A stretch of DNA of 40,654 nt from the NCBI GenBank assembly GCA_018365995.1, contig JAGZIY010000020.1, positions 1 to 40,654 of the forward strand, written 5' to 3'. Below the pieces are notes generated by a model. It did not search any database, was not told where the DNA came from, and saw nothing but the letters and a program-made list of their open reading frames with translations. This DNA comes from Butyricicoccus pullicaecorum (GTDB taxonomy: Bacteria; Bacillota; Clostridia; Oscillospirales; Butyricicoccaceae). Of the stretch, positions 8,883 through 17,200 are shown one piece after another (positions within the stretch are counted from its first letter, which is position 1; each line of letters starts with the position of its first letter). Both the position numbers and the translations under genes were made by a program.

Positions 8883-10115
8883 TTAACTAAAATAGTTCAT
8901 TGGATTTGTGGTCGAGCCACCCACATAGACCTCAAAATGCAGATGTGGACCGGTAGAGTTGCCCGTTGAACCAACGGTACCGATTTGCTGTCCGGCAGAA
9001 ACCGTATCACCAGCAGATACCATACGGCGTGTCATATGAGCATAGGCAGTCATCATACCGCCGCCGTGACTGATTGCCACATAGTTACCATAGGACGATG
9101 AAAAATAGCTTTTTACTACCGTACCCGGTGCAGCTGCTACAACCGGATTGCCCTTGGACGCCGCAATATCCAACCCCTTATGCAGCTTTCTTGTGCCGCT
9201 GATTGGATGTGTGCGATAACCATATGGTGAACTGATACGGCTATAAGACGGACATGGCCATGTAAGAGAACCGCTATATGCCTTTCCTCCGCCTGAGTAA
9301 GAGGAACTGTTTCCTCTATTTTTCGCTGCCTCTCTGGCTGCCTTTGCCGCCTCTGCCTCACGTCTGGAGATTTCTTCGATTTCTGCATTGATGGAATCCT
9401 GTTCCTTGAGCATACGCTCTGCTTCTGCTTTTTTGAGCGCAATATCCTTGTCCACCTTTGCTTTTAAGGTCTTATACTCTTTTTTCTGAGACTCAATTTC
9501 CTTCTTGGTATCCTCCAGACTTTCCGCATAGTTCTTCTTATCCTTGCGGTCGGACTCCAGAGAAGCCTTCTGTGTCTCAATACTGGATTTCAGTTCCTTG
9601 TACTCCTGTACAACCTGCTTGTCATAGTCCATGATTTGGCTGACAATTTCCATATTGGACAGCATATCGCCAAAACTCTCAGAATTTAAGAGCACCTCCA
9701 TATAGGAGGTCTCCCCATTTTCATACATAACACGGATGCGGGTTGCAAACAACTCCTGCTTTTCGTCGAGCGTCTGAATGGTTTTCTCAAGCTCGTCCTC
9801 TTTTTGTTCAATGTCCTTCGTGAGTGTCTCGATCAGCTGATTGGTTGCATTCAGTTCCGCACGTGTAGACTCGATTTGATAATCGAGTGCTGCAATCTTT
9901 TCACTGTACTTTTCTGCCTGTCCAGATAGCTGCTTTACGGCAGCATTTGCCTCTGCCCGCGCACTTTTGAGTTCAGACAGCCGGCTTTTGAGTTGAGACT
10001 TGGACGCAGCTGATGCCGTCGTCCGCTCTGCCCCCGTGCCCGAAAACAGCAGACCTGCCAGCATTGCTGCCATCAGGCTTGACACGGTGATTCTCTTTGC
10101 AAGTTTATTGTTCAT
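8883..10115 (-). CDS. coiled-coil M23 peptidoglycan endopeptidase (paralogue B)
   Basis: Close paralogue of the next gene: a signal peptide (residues 1-36, ending near TASA), a coiled coil over about 38-265 and a C-terminal M23 domain with HKGLD and HLHFE zinc motifs. The block around NGETSYMEVLLNS is almost identical in both, as is the final GTVGSTGNSTG-HLHFEVYV region, so the pair arose by tandem duplication. I use ATG 10115, which gives a clean signal peptide and has AAGGGG 12 bases upstream; an in-frame ATG at 10139 that overlaps the ftsX stop is possible. It begins 16 bases after ftsX, the position expected for an FtsEX-controlled hydrolase. Confidence 0.93.
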   Translation of the reverse strand: MNNKLAKRITVSSLMAAMLAGLLFSGTGAERTTASAASKSQLKSRLSELKSARAEANAAVKQLSGQAEKYSEKIAALDYQIESTRAELNATNQLIETLTKDIEQKEDELEKTIQTLDEKQELFATRIRVMYENGETSYMEVLLNSESFGDMLSNMEIVSQIMDYDKQVVQEYKELKSSIETQKASLESDRKDKKNYAESLEDTKKEIESQKKEYKTLKAKVDKDIALKKAEAERMLKEQDSINAEIEEISRREAEAAKAAREAAKNRGNSSSYSGGGKAYSGSLTWPCPSYSRISSPYGYRTHPISGTRKLHKGLDIAASKGNPVVAAAPGTVVKSYFSSSYGNYVAISHGGGMMTAYAHMTRRMVSAGDTVSAGQQIGTVGSTGNSTGPHLHFEVYVGGSTTNPMNYFS

Positions 10116-10131
10116 TGCAGATAAAATCCCC

Positions 10132-11031
10132 TTATACATCCATAAATCTACGAATTGTCAACGACGAACCGGATACACCAACAATAATTCCGGCAACGCC
10201 AAAGACACTCAGTACATAGAACATCAAATCCTCAAACTTTGCCACCGTAAACTGCGGCAGATTTCCGACAATAAATTCCGTCAGCTGGTTATAAAGCAGC
10301 CATTCCAGTCCAAACGCAATGCCGCAGGCGATGAGTCCAAGCACCAACCCCTCAATGACAAAAGGCCAGCGAATGAACCAGTTGGTCGCACCAACCATCT
10401 TTTGAATGGAAATTTCGCGGCGGCGGGCAAGCATTGCCAGCTTAACCGTATTGGCAATAATGAAAATAGAAATCAGACCGAGTGCTATGACCAATGTAAC
10501 CGCAATCACTTGGAACATGCGCTGTACCTGAATGAGCTTTGCAACGACCGCCTCATTTGCCACAACAGAGCCGACACCATCCACACTCTCGAGAGCTGCC
10601 TTTGTTGCCACAACCTTCGCAGGGTCTTTCATGGTGATATGGTAAGCATCACGCAATGGGTTATTTGTTTCATCAAAACCATCGAGCAGATCAGCATTTT
10701 CACCCAGCTTCTGCCGATAATTTTCAAGCGCCACATCGCGTGACTCAAACTCCGCTTCCTGCACATTATCCACCTGCATAATAGTTCCGCGCAGTTCCCG
10801 TGCCTGTTCATCGGTATATGTATCCTCAATATAGATGATGATTTCACTTTCATTTTGCAGCTTTAAGATATTGAGATTGATATTATAGGAGACCAGCGCC
10901 GTTGTGCCCGTAATAATCAGGCAGATCACGATGACACTGACCGCTGCAAAGCTCATAAAACCATGCAGAAAAATGTTTCGGAATCCTTCCCCTAGAAAGA
11001 ATCCGATACTACTAATTCGGTTCTTCTTCAT
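10132..11031 (-). CDS. ftsX: cell division protein FtsX
   Basis: Membrane partner of the FtsE ATPase; the FtsEX complex transmits ATP hydrolysis to peptidoglycan hydrolases outside the cell. From ATG 11031 the protein has 299 residues. It has one N-terminal membrane helix (about 20-43), a large extracellular loop (about 45-165) that in homologues binds the hydrolase coiled coil, then three further membrane helices (about 170-195, 220-245 and 268-292), the usual four-helix topology. The start at 11031 has AGGTGGG ten bases upstream and overlaps the ftsE end by 20 bases, which implies translational coupling. Confidence 0.96.
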   Translation of the reverse strand: MKKNRISSIGFFLGEGFRNIFLHGFMSFAAVSVIVICLIITGTTALVSYNINLNILKLQNESEIIIYIEDTYTDEQARELRGTIMQVDNVQEAEFESRDVALENYRQKLGENADLLDGFDETNNPLRDAYHITMKDPAKVVATKAALESVDGVGSVVANEAVVAKLIQVQRMFQVIAVTLVIALGLISIFIIANTVKLAMLARRREISIQKMVGATNWFIRWPFVIEGLVLGLIACGIAFGLEWLLYNQLTEFIVGNLPQFTVAKFEDLMFYVLSVFGVAGIIVGVSGSSLTIRRFMDV

Positions 11032-11707
11032 ATGTGTAATACCCACCTGTCTGATCGCTGGCGACCTCACCCTTATCAATTACGATTACACGCTTGCCAA
11101 ACTGATCGACAAGCTCTTTCTCATGGGTAACAATGAGGATCGTCGTACCAAGTTCATTGATCTTTTCAAAGAGGACCATCAGCTCCAGAGAGCGTTCTGG
11201 ATCCAAGTTGCCAGTTGGCTCGTCCGCAATAATTAGGCGCGGATTATTGACCAGTGCGCGTGCAATAGCAACACGCTGCTGCTCACCGCCAGATAATTCT
11301 ACTGGCTTGCAGTCTTCCTTGCCAATCAGACCAACAAGCTCAAGCACATAGGGTACGCGCTTTTTGATGGTCTTGCCTGACGAACCGATGGCACGCATGG
11401 CAAAGGCAACATTTTCATAAACTGATTTGTTTTCAATCAGCCGGAAATCCTGATACACAACACCCAGTGTACGGCGCAGGTATGGAATTTCACGCTTTTT
11501 GATTTTTCCAATATTAAAGTTATTTACGAGCACACGTCCCTCCACTGGACGTACCTCAGCGGTCAACATCTTTATGATTGTGGACTTACCTGACCCCGAC
11601 GCACCCACAAGAAAGACAAACTCGCCTTCCTCGATACGGAACGTCGCCTTATTGAGGGCGCGGCAGCCATTATCATAGACCATGCTGGCCTCTTTCATGC
11701 TAATCAC
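11012..11707 (-). CDS. ftsE: cell division ATP-binding protein FtsE
   Basis: ABC ATPase that pairs with FtsX. The 231-residue product has Walker A GASGSGKST (about 36-44), a Q-loop region, the signature LSGGEQQR near 138 and Walker B LIIADEPTGNLD near 159. The most likely start is a GTG at 11707, ten bases after GAGGAGGG; the ATG at 11698 would be 19 bases from that site. The C-terminus is slightly longer than in many FtsE proteins and overlaps the ftsX start. It lies 105 bases downstream of the PucR-type regulator. Confidence 0.96.
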   Translation of the reverse strand: MISMKEASMVYDNGCRALNKATFRIEEGEFVFLVGASGSGKSTIIKMLTAEVRPVEGRVLVNNFNIGKIKKREIPYLRRTLGVVYQDFRLIENKSVYENVAFAMRAIGSSGKTIKKRVPYVLELVGLIGKEDCKPVELSGGEQQRVAIARALVNNPRLIIADEPTGNLDPERSLELMVLFEKINELGTTILIVTHEKELVDQFGKRVIVIDKGEVASDQTGGYYTYEEEPN

Positions 11708-11812
11708 AGTATCAGTTCCCTCCTCAGCGCAAAACGTACCTTACTGTTAAGACGTTTGCTGTCCGAAATTTGTTCCCTGTTTCAGACAAAAAAACACTTT
11801 TTTTCAGGTACT

Positions 11813-12910
11813 TCAAAAGTTGCCCTGTTCGCGGCTTGTGAGATACTTCCGTACCATCAGCGCGACCTTGAACACAATTGCGTGGTCAAATTCGCGCAAA
11901 TCGAGTCCGGTAAGCTTCTTGATCTTTTCCAATCGATACACAAGCGTATTGCGGTGTACGAACAGCTTGCGCGAGGTTTCGGATACATTCAGGTTATTCT
12001 CAAAGAACTTCTGAATGGTAAAAAGAGTTTCCTGATCCAGAGATTCAATCGAACCGCGCTTGAACACCTCGGTGAGGAACATTTCACAGAGCGTGGTTGG
12101 CAGCTGATAGATCAGTCGTCCAATGCCGAGATTCTCAAAGTTTACAATCGACTTTTCGGTATCGAACACACCGCCGACCTCAATTGCAATCTGTGCCTCC
12201 TTAAACGACTTTGCAATATCCTTCATCTGGGAAGAAACCGAGCCGATGCCAATGATGCTCTTAACCAGAAGTTCGGAGGACAGCGCCTCCTCAATCTGCT
12301 TTGCAATCTTGACAAGTTCCTTGCCCTCACAGTTTGCCTTGACTTCTTTCACCACTACAATATCGGATTCGCTGATATGCAGCACAAAATCATGCTGTTT
12401 GTCTGGGAACAGTCCAGATACCACATCAATGGACGCAATATCCACCCGCTCCAGCTGACGCACAAGAAATACGACACGCGGCACATCATTTCCAAAATGC
12501 AGTTCCCGTGACTTAATATAGATGTCCCCCGGCAGGATATTATCCAGAATGATATTCTTGACAAAGGTTGCCTTGTCATGCTTTTCATCGTATAGTGTCT
12601 TAATATTGTTGATTGCAACCGCTGCGAGTGAGCAAACCGAACGTGCCAACTCGTCCTCCCCCTGTACAAACACGGCATACTCAAAGCGGGTCGAGCGGTC
12701 AGCCGCTGAACGGTAGGTATATCCACCAAAGCGAATCATATCGCCTGCATATCCAAGTTCTGTCACTGCGTCCTCACGCATTTCCCCAATGCGCGGCAAA
12801 TCCGTACAGGCGACCACTGCACCCGTTGCATCTACGATACCAATTGTGCGATCCACCGTATCTTTCATTTGCAGAATAATCGACTGGAACAATCTGGAAG
12901 CCATAGCCAT
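11813..12910 (-). CDS. PucR/CdaR-type helix-turn-helix regulator
   Basis: Probable transcription regulator. From ATG 12910 the protein has about 365 residues. The N-terminal half looks like a GAF- or CdaR-like sensory domain (GIVDATGAVVACTDLPRIG). The C-terminus holds the PucR-family helix-turn-helix near residues 315-355: NLNVSETSRKLFVHRNTLVY followed by RLEKIKKLTGLDLRE. Family members such as CdaR and PucR respond to small metabolites, but no ligand can be read here. An in-frame TTG at 12928 is an alternative start; I prefer the ATG with AAGGA six bases or so upstream. Its own extended -10 promoter lies at 13019-13027. Its position in front of ftsEX suggests, without proof, that it controls the envelope cluster. 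Confidence 0.85.
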   Translation of the reverse strand: MAMASRLFQSIILQMKDTVDRTIGIVDATGAVVACTDLPRIGEMREDAVTELGYAGDMIRFGGYTYRSAADRSTRFEYAVFVQGEDELARSVCSLAAVAINNIKTLYDEKHDKATFVKNIILDNILPGDIYIKSRELHFGNDVPRVVFLVRQLERVDIASIDVVSGLFPDKQHDFVLHISESDIVVVKEVKANCEGKELVKIAKQIEEALSSELLVKSIIGIGSVSSQMKDIAKSFKEAQIAIEVGGVFDTEKSIVNFENLGIGRLIYQLPTTLCEMFLTEVFKRGSIESLDQETLFTIQKFFENNLNVSETSRKLFVHRNTLVYRLEKIKKLTGLDLREFDHAIVFKVALMVRKYLTSREQGNF

Positions 12911-13018
12911 CACCTTTCCTTTTTTCAAGATCCATCTTTAATTTCATCTGCGAGCTGTGCGCATATCTTTTCAGCATCATACACAAGAAAGATTTCTCAT
13001 CTTCGTCCATTTTAAGAA

Positions 13019-13027
13019 ATTATAACA
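13019..13027 (-). promoter_or_regulatory. extended -10 promoter for PucR-type regulator
   Basis: TGTTATAAT on the minus strand is a perfect extended -10 element. The -35 region (TGTAAA at 17 bases) is weak, which fits a TGn promoter. The leader would be about 100 bases. Confidence 0.6.
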
Positions 13028-13044
13028 CAGATTCATCAATTTTT

Positions 13045-13072
13045 ACACAAATTTTCTCAAATTTTTTTGTGT
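13045..13072. repeat. AT-rich inverted repeat upstream of regulator promoter
   Basis: ACACAAA (13045-13051) and TTTGTGT (13066-13072) form a 7-bp inverted repeat 18 bases beyond the extended -10, covering the -35 and upstream region. It could be an operator for the adjacent regulator. There is no functional evidence. Confidence 0.3.
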
Positions 13073-13264
13073 ATTTTTATCATCGTCTGTTGAAAATTAC
13101 TGGTTTCGGGCAAATCTTCCCCTTTCTTTCAGACCACGATACCGCGCATTTTTCACGCCAAGCGGATAAAATCCCATCAGAAATATGCCTGATTTTCGAA
13201 AATTCCGCAGCACGTCCTATGTGCAGTATCCAAAAGTAATATTTTACACACTTGCGATGTCCTT

Positions 13265-14008
13265 TTACTGCTGGCACGGTTGCTTGCAAGCAGCAAAAAG
13301 CGACTGAATCTCAGCTTCTGTCAGCGCGCGATATTCCCCTCGAGCGAGGTCTGTATCAAGTACAACCGGTCCCATAGACAGACGTTCCAGCCGCTCTACA
13401 TGCCCACCTAAAGCGGCAATCATGCGCTTTACCTGATGGTACTTTCCTTCATGCAAAACGACTTCTATTGTGGTCAATCCTTCTGCGTCCGCCCCTACGA
13501 TCATAAACTCTGCCGGACGGCATACCGTACCATCGCGCAGGACAATCCCTTGGGCAAATCGTTCCTGTGCATCTGCTGCCAGCTGTCCGGAAACCTGCGC
13601 ACGGTAGCGCTTGTCCACATGACGGCGCGGCGCAGTCAAGGCATGGTTGAGTGCTCCATCATCGGTCACCAGCAGCAGACCCACCGTATCCTTGTCCAGC
13701 CGCCCCACAGGGGCAAGTCCTATGCGCTCTTGTACCGGAAAAAGCTCCAGTACGGTTTTGTGCTCTGTGTCCTCGGTTGCCGAAATAACACCCTCAGGCT
13801 TATTAAGCATAAAATAGCGTTCTTTTCTTGCACGGATTGGGACTCCCATGACACAGACAGTATCCTGCGCTGCCTCTACCTTGCTTGCTGGATCACGGCA
13901 GATCACACCATTGACCGTTATGCGTCCTGCCCGAATTTGCTGCCCGACCTCTTTGCGCGAACCAATCCCGCGAGATGCCAACAGTTTGTCGAGACGTTCC
14001 CGTGCCAT
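13265..14008 (-). CDS. RsuA/RluB-family pseudouridine synthase
   Basis: Isomerises a specific uridine in rRNA to pseudouridine. An S4 RNA-binding domain occupies residues 1-60 (RLDKLLASRGIGSRKEV). The catalytic domain follows; the nucleophilic aspartate is Asp105 in VGRLDKDTVGLLLVTDDG. The HEGKYHQVKRMIAALGGHV segment near 205 is characteristic of RsuA-type rather than RluA-type enzymes. The 247-residue length fits the 16S-type RsuA group, but 23S (RluB-like) specificity cannot be excluded. The ATG at 14008 has AAGGAGAGGG four bases upstream. It is apparently a single-gene unit. Confidence 0.94.
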   Translation of the reverse strand: MARERLDKLLASRGIGSRKEVGQQIRAGRITVNGVICRDPASKVEAAQDTVCVMGVPIRARKERYFMLNKPEGVISATEDTEHKTVLELFPVQERIGLAPVGRLDKDTVGLLLVTDDGALNHALTAPRRHVDKRYRAQVSGQLAADAQERFAQGIVLRDGTVCRPAEFMIVGADAEGLTTIEVVLHEGKYHQVKRMIAALGGHVERLERLSMGPVVLDTDLARGEYRALTEAEIQSLFAACKQPCQQ

Positions 14009-14158
14009 TTTTCCCTCTCCTTATTTCTCAGATAAACATAGCGTACCACTTTTTTGCACTTTGCACAATAGGTCTTATAAAAAAAACCGATTTTCCGCCG
14101 CTGCTATTGTCAGTTTTTTACAAGTATAATCAGAAATTTCTATGATAATGCACAAAAT

Positions 14159-14187
14159 AGGATAAGTTGTTTCTAACAATACGTCAA
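14159..14187 (-). promoter_or_regulatory. candidate promoter for rsuA-type gene
   Basis: TTGACG (14182-14187), 17 bases, TATCCT (14159-14164) on the minus strand. The -10 is imperfect and the leader would be about 145 bases; other AT-rich candidates exist nearer the gene. Confidence 0.35.
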
Positions 14188-14221
14188 CTCACTTCCACAT
14201 CATTTATGCAAAAAATTTATA

Positions 14222-14243
14222 GCCCGAATCCAAAGATTCGGGC
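14222..14243 (-). terminator. terminator after DUF4830-like gene
   Basis: GCCCGAATC (14222-14230) and GATTCGGGC (14235-14243) form a 9-bp stem with a 4-base loop. On minus it is followed by TATAAATTTTTT. It lies seven bases past the stop of the upstream gene. Confidence 0.8.
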
Positions 14244-14249
14244 ACATTT

Positions 14250-14750
14250 TTATTCCTGTTGTCCCGAAGGAGAGCGGTCTGTCACAGCACGGACGAATCC
14301 ATCTGCATTCTCTGAGCAAATATCTGCCGCAATTAGACGGTCGCGATAGAGCACCAGATTGGCAGTCACACCCTGTTCTCCACTGGGATCATTGTGAACA
14401 CGATACACATAGAGTTTGCATTTGCGTCCCTGATACTTTGTCAGATCCAGCCCTTGCGTCTTTTGCAGCGCATTATAGCTCTCATACGCGGCATCAAATG
14501 TATCTGGAATACGTACCTCCTGCTCGGCTGCCGGACTTTCTTCAACCTCCCAACCATAGCTTCGTAAAAAAGAAACACGATCCTCATTTTCCTCGAGTTT
14601 GCAGGAAATGCTGTTTTCTGCCGCTGCGCTCGTGCTATCCTCCTGTCTGCCACCAAACATCCAATATCCTGTCCCTACAATCACCGCGCACAAAGCCAGA
14701 AATCCCACCACGATTTTACGTCGTGTCAATTTTGTCGTATACATTACCAT
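14250..14750 (-). CDS. DUF4830-like single-pass membrane protein
   Basis: From ATG 14750, which has GGGAGG eight bases upstream, the protein has 166 residues; an open frame continues further upstream but overlaps the EF-G paralogue and has no ribosome binding site. Residues about 12-33 are one membrane helix after a basic start, so the rest should lie outside the cytoplasm. The C-terminal 110 residues carry FLRSYGWEVEE, VRIPDTFDAAYESYNALQ, a LDLTKYQGRKCKLYVYRV block and NLVLYRDRLIAADI, which I recognise as the DUF4830 pattern of Clostridia. Function is unknown. It sits between two terminators and is probably transcribed mostly on its own or by read-through. Confidence 0.8.
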   Translation of the reverse strand: MVMYTTKLTRRKIVVGFLALCAVIVGTGYWMFGGRQEDSTSAAAENSISCKLEENEDRVSFLRSYGWEVEESPAAEQEVRIPDTFDAAYESYNALQKTQGLDLTKYQGRKCKLYVYRVHNDPSGEQGVTANLVLYRDRLIAADICSENADGFVRAVTDRSPSGQQE

Positions 14751-14841
14751 ATCCAATGCCTCCCATTTGTGACGAATCTCCACACGGCTCCGTGTGTTCT
14801 TTCTTATCATAAGGATATGGACGTGCCGCACCAAATAGACC

Positions 14842-14869
14842 AAAAAGAAAGAGAGGCACTCTGCCTCTC
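14842..14869 (-). terminator. terminator after EF-G paralogue
   Basis: GAGAGGCA (14851-14858) and TGCCTCTC (14862-14869) form an 8-bp stem with a 3-base loop. The minus strand continues TTTCTTTTT. It lies about 60 bases past the stop of the EF-G-like gene. Confidence 0.8.
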
Positions 14870-14928
14870 CTTCTTGCAAAATCCCGTACAGGCCGTGCGC
14901 TGCCCGCACAGAACACTGGGAACCTATT

Positions 14929-17013
14929 TTAATCAGCCAGCGCCTCCAAACGCGCCTTATTTTCTGCAATCACCTTTTCCTGTACCGGTACGGGCGCTTC
15001 ATCATAACGGACAAAGTCCGATTCGAACGCACCGCGTCCATGTGTCATCGAGCGCAGGGCAATGGCATAGTCGGTAAGCTCTGCCATGGGTGCCTCTGCC
15101 AAAATTTCCTGCTGACCGTCCTCTGCTGGATTCATGCCCATGATGCGGCCGCGGCGTTTGTTGAGATCTCCAATGACATCACCCATATAGGAATCCGGCA
15201 CCAAAACCTTGAGCGCACAGATTGGCTCCAACAGAACCGGAGAAGCCTGTGGGATACCAGCCTTATAGGCAAGACGAGCTGCCATCTTAAAGGAAAGCTC
15301 ATTGGAGTCCACATCATGATAGGAGCCATCTGTCAGCGTTGCCTTGAGTCCAACCAGCGGATATCCAGCCAATACACCATGCTCCATGGCTTCATGGATT
15401 CCCTTTTCCACTGCCGGCCAGAAGTTTTTCGGAACCGAGCCGCCAAAAATCGTTTCTGCAAATACAAAATCCTGATCCTCACACGGTTCAAAGTCCATCT
15501 TGACGTGTCCATACTGTCCATGGCCGCCCGACTGTTTCTTGTGCTTGCCCTCTACGGACACCTTTTTACGAATCTTCTCACGATATGGCACGATTGGCTC
15601 CGAAAGCTCTACTTCCACGCCAAACTTATTCTTGAGTTTGGAGCAAATCACATCAAGATGAATGTCACCCATGCCCGAAATCAGCATCTGCTTGGTTTCC
15701 GCATGATACTCTGTGGTAAAGGAAGGGTCTTCATCTCTCAAACGTGCCAGACCCGTTGCAAGCTTTTCTTCATTGCCCTTGCTCTTTGGCGCAATTCCCT
15801 GCGAATAGCATGGCTTTGCCATCGGCACAGTATCCAAGCTGACCTTACGTACCGACATGGATAGCGTATCTCCCGTCTTGGTTGTAACCAGCTTTGCCAC
15901 TGCACCGATATCACCACAGCCGACTTCCGTGACCTCAGTTGTCTTTTTGCCGCAAACGGTGTAGATATGTGCCAGCTTTTCATTGGCATCTGCGCGGCGA
16001 TTTACCAAGGTCATATCCTGCTTGACTGTGCCGGAGAACACCTTAAAGTAAGAGAATCTGCCATACTGGTCTGCCACGGTCTTAAAGACCATTGCAACGG
16101 TAGAGCCATTTGGCGCACAGTTGATTTCAATGAGGTCACCCTTTTCATCTTCACAGACCTCTGCCGGTGCTTCATCGGGCGATGGCATATAGTCTTCGAT
16201 TCCCTGAAGCAGCGCATAGGAGCCGATGCCAGTTGCAGCCGTGCCGCAAAATACGGGTGCAATGACCAAATCACGTACTCCCTGACGAATTCCCGCAATC
16301 AGCTCTTCATTGGAGAACTCCTCACCCGCGAAATAGCGTTCCATCAAGTCCTCAGACAATTCAGCTACATTTTCGCACAGAGCAGCGCGGTGCTGGTCAA
16401 TACGCTCTACCATATTATCCGGAATCGGAATCTCTACACGTTCATTGCCCTCCATCTTGTATGCCTTGCGGAATACACAGTCTACGACACCCACGGTATC
16501 TCGATTGCCTTCAAAGATTGGCACAACGATTGGACAAACTGAAACACCGAATTGCTTTTGTAGTTTATGTAATGCGGTATAATAATCAGAATTTTCTTCG
16601 TCGATTTTAGAAATATAGAACATACGCGGCATGTTGCGTTCCTGCACGCGCTTCCATGCTTTTTCCGTTCCTACGCCGGGTCCTGTCTTTCCAGTTGCAA
16701 CAATCAATGCAGATTCTGCAACGCGCAAGGCCTGATTGACCTCATTCTCAAAGTCAAAGAAGCCCGGTGTATCTAGCAGGTTGATTTTACACTCATTATT
16801 CCAGACAACGGGTGCAACCGCAGTGGAAATAGAAAACTGACGCTTTACCTCTTCTGGGTCAAAGTCACATACTGTGTTGCCCTCCGGCACTTTACCAACG
16901 CGGTCGGTCACACCGGCAGTGAACAGCAGGCTTTCCACCAAAGAGGTCTTGCCATCGCTTCCATGTCCCATAATACATACATTGCGGATCTTGTTTACCG
17001 GAAATGTCGCCAT
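14929..17013 (-). CDS. elongation factor G-like GTPase (EF-G paralogue)
   Basis: Translation-factor-family GTPase of 694 residues with EF-G domain order: G domain (about 8-275), domain II, III, IV and V. The P-loop is GHGSDGKTS (16-24) in place of AHVDAGKTT of canonical EF-G; G3 is DTPGF and G4 is SKID rather than NKMD. The switch I region (VKRQFSIS) also departs from the RGITI pattern. These differences place it with the EF-G-like paralogues common in Clostridia, whose role is not settled; I would not call it the main translocase. The domain IV loop region (GGHGQYGHVKMDFEP) is retained. I chose ATG 17013 with AGGAG 11 bases upstream. It has its own promoter (17084-17112) and terminators on both sides. 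Confidence 0.93.
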   Translation of the reverse strand: MATFPVNKIRNVCIMGHGSDGKTSLVESLLFTAGVTDRVGKVPEGNTVCDFDPEEVKRQFSISTAVAPVVWNNECKINLLDTPGFFDFENEVNQALRVAESALIVATGKTGPGVGTEKAWKRVQERNMPRMFYISKIDEENSDYYTALHKLQKQFGVSVCPIVVPIFEGNRDTVGVVDCVFRKAYKMEGNERVEIPIPDNMVERIDQHRAALCENVAELSEDLMERYFAGEEFSNEELIAGIRQGVRDLVIAPVFCGTAATGIGSYALLQGIEDYMPSPDEAPAEVCEDEKGDLIEINCAPNGSTVAMVFKTVADQYGRFSYFKVFSGTVKQDMTLVNRRADANEKLAHIYTVCGKKTTEVTEVGCGDIGAVAKLVTTKTGDTLSMSVRKVSLDTVPMAKPCYSQGIAPKSKGNEEKLATGLARLRDEDPSFTTEYHAETKQMLISGMGDIHLDVICSKLKNKFGVEVELSEPIVPYREKIRKKVSVEGKHKKQSGGHGQYGHVKMDFEPCEDQDFVFAETIFGGSVPKNFWPAVEKGIHEAMEHGVLAGYPLVGLKATLTDGSYHDVDSNELSFKMAARLAYKAGIPQASPVLLEPICALKVLVPDSYMGDVIGDLNKRRGRIMGMNPAEDGQQEILAEAPMAELTDYAIALRSMTHGRGAFESDFVRYDEAPVPVQEKVIAENKARLEALAD

Positions 17014-17083
17014 AATTACACACACTCCTGCCATTTTGTTCATTCAGTTTGCGCACATTGGAGTCGATTACTCCTTGTTCGTA

Positions 17084-17112
17084 ATTATAAACCATAACCG
17101 TGTAAATTGCAA
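17084..17112 (-). promoter_or_regulatory. promoter for EF-G paralogue
   Basis: TTGCAA (17107-17112), 17-base spacer, TATAAT (17084-17089) on the minus strand. The predicted start is near 17077, giving a leader of about 65 bases. Confidence 0.75.
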
Positions 17113-17151
17113 TCACTTTTTTATGCAGTATGTACATTTTTCTAAAAATAC

Positions 17152-17184
17152 AAAAAACACCGCCTCAATGGGCAGTGTTTTTTT
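17152..17184 (-). terminator. bidirectional-looking terminator
   Basis: AACACCGCC (17156-17164) and GGCAGTGTT (17171-17179) pair with one G-T wobble around a 6-base loop. A-runs and T-runs flank both sides. On minus it ends the pseudo-P-type ATPase transcript (stop at 17201). Confidence 0.82.
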
Positions 17185-17200
17185 GCACAATTTTTTATAT

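Larger units (their letters stand above)
12911..13264. other. 354-bp non-coding region between regulator and rsuA-type gene
   Basis: AT-rich stretch holding the regulator promoter (13019-13027), a 7-bp inverted repeat (13045-13072) just upstream of it, and about 190 bases up to the pseudouridine synthase stop in which I see no gene. A 69-codon open frame at 13080-13289 has no credible start or family resemblance. Confidence 0.5.

Noticed and set aside
13080..13289. 69-codon open frame between regulator and rsuA-type gene
   Set aside because: No ribosome binding site, overlaps the end of the synthase gene, and no recognisable protein pattern.
14751..14969. N-terminal extension of the DUF4830-like protein
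   Set aside because: It crosses the EF-G paralogue terminator and overlaps that gene; the internal ATG at 14750 has a strong ribosome binding site and starts right before the membrane helix.
14929..17013. Canonical fusA (elongation factor G)
   Set aside because: P-loop, switch I and G4 motifs differ from the housekeeping factor, and the gene is not in a str operon context.
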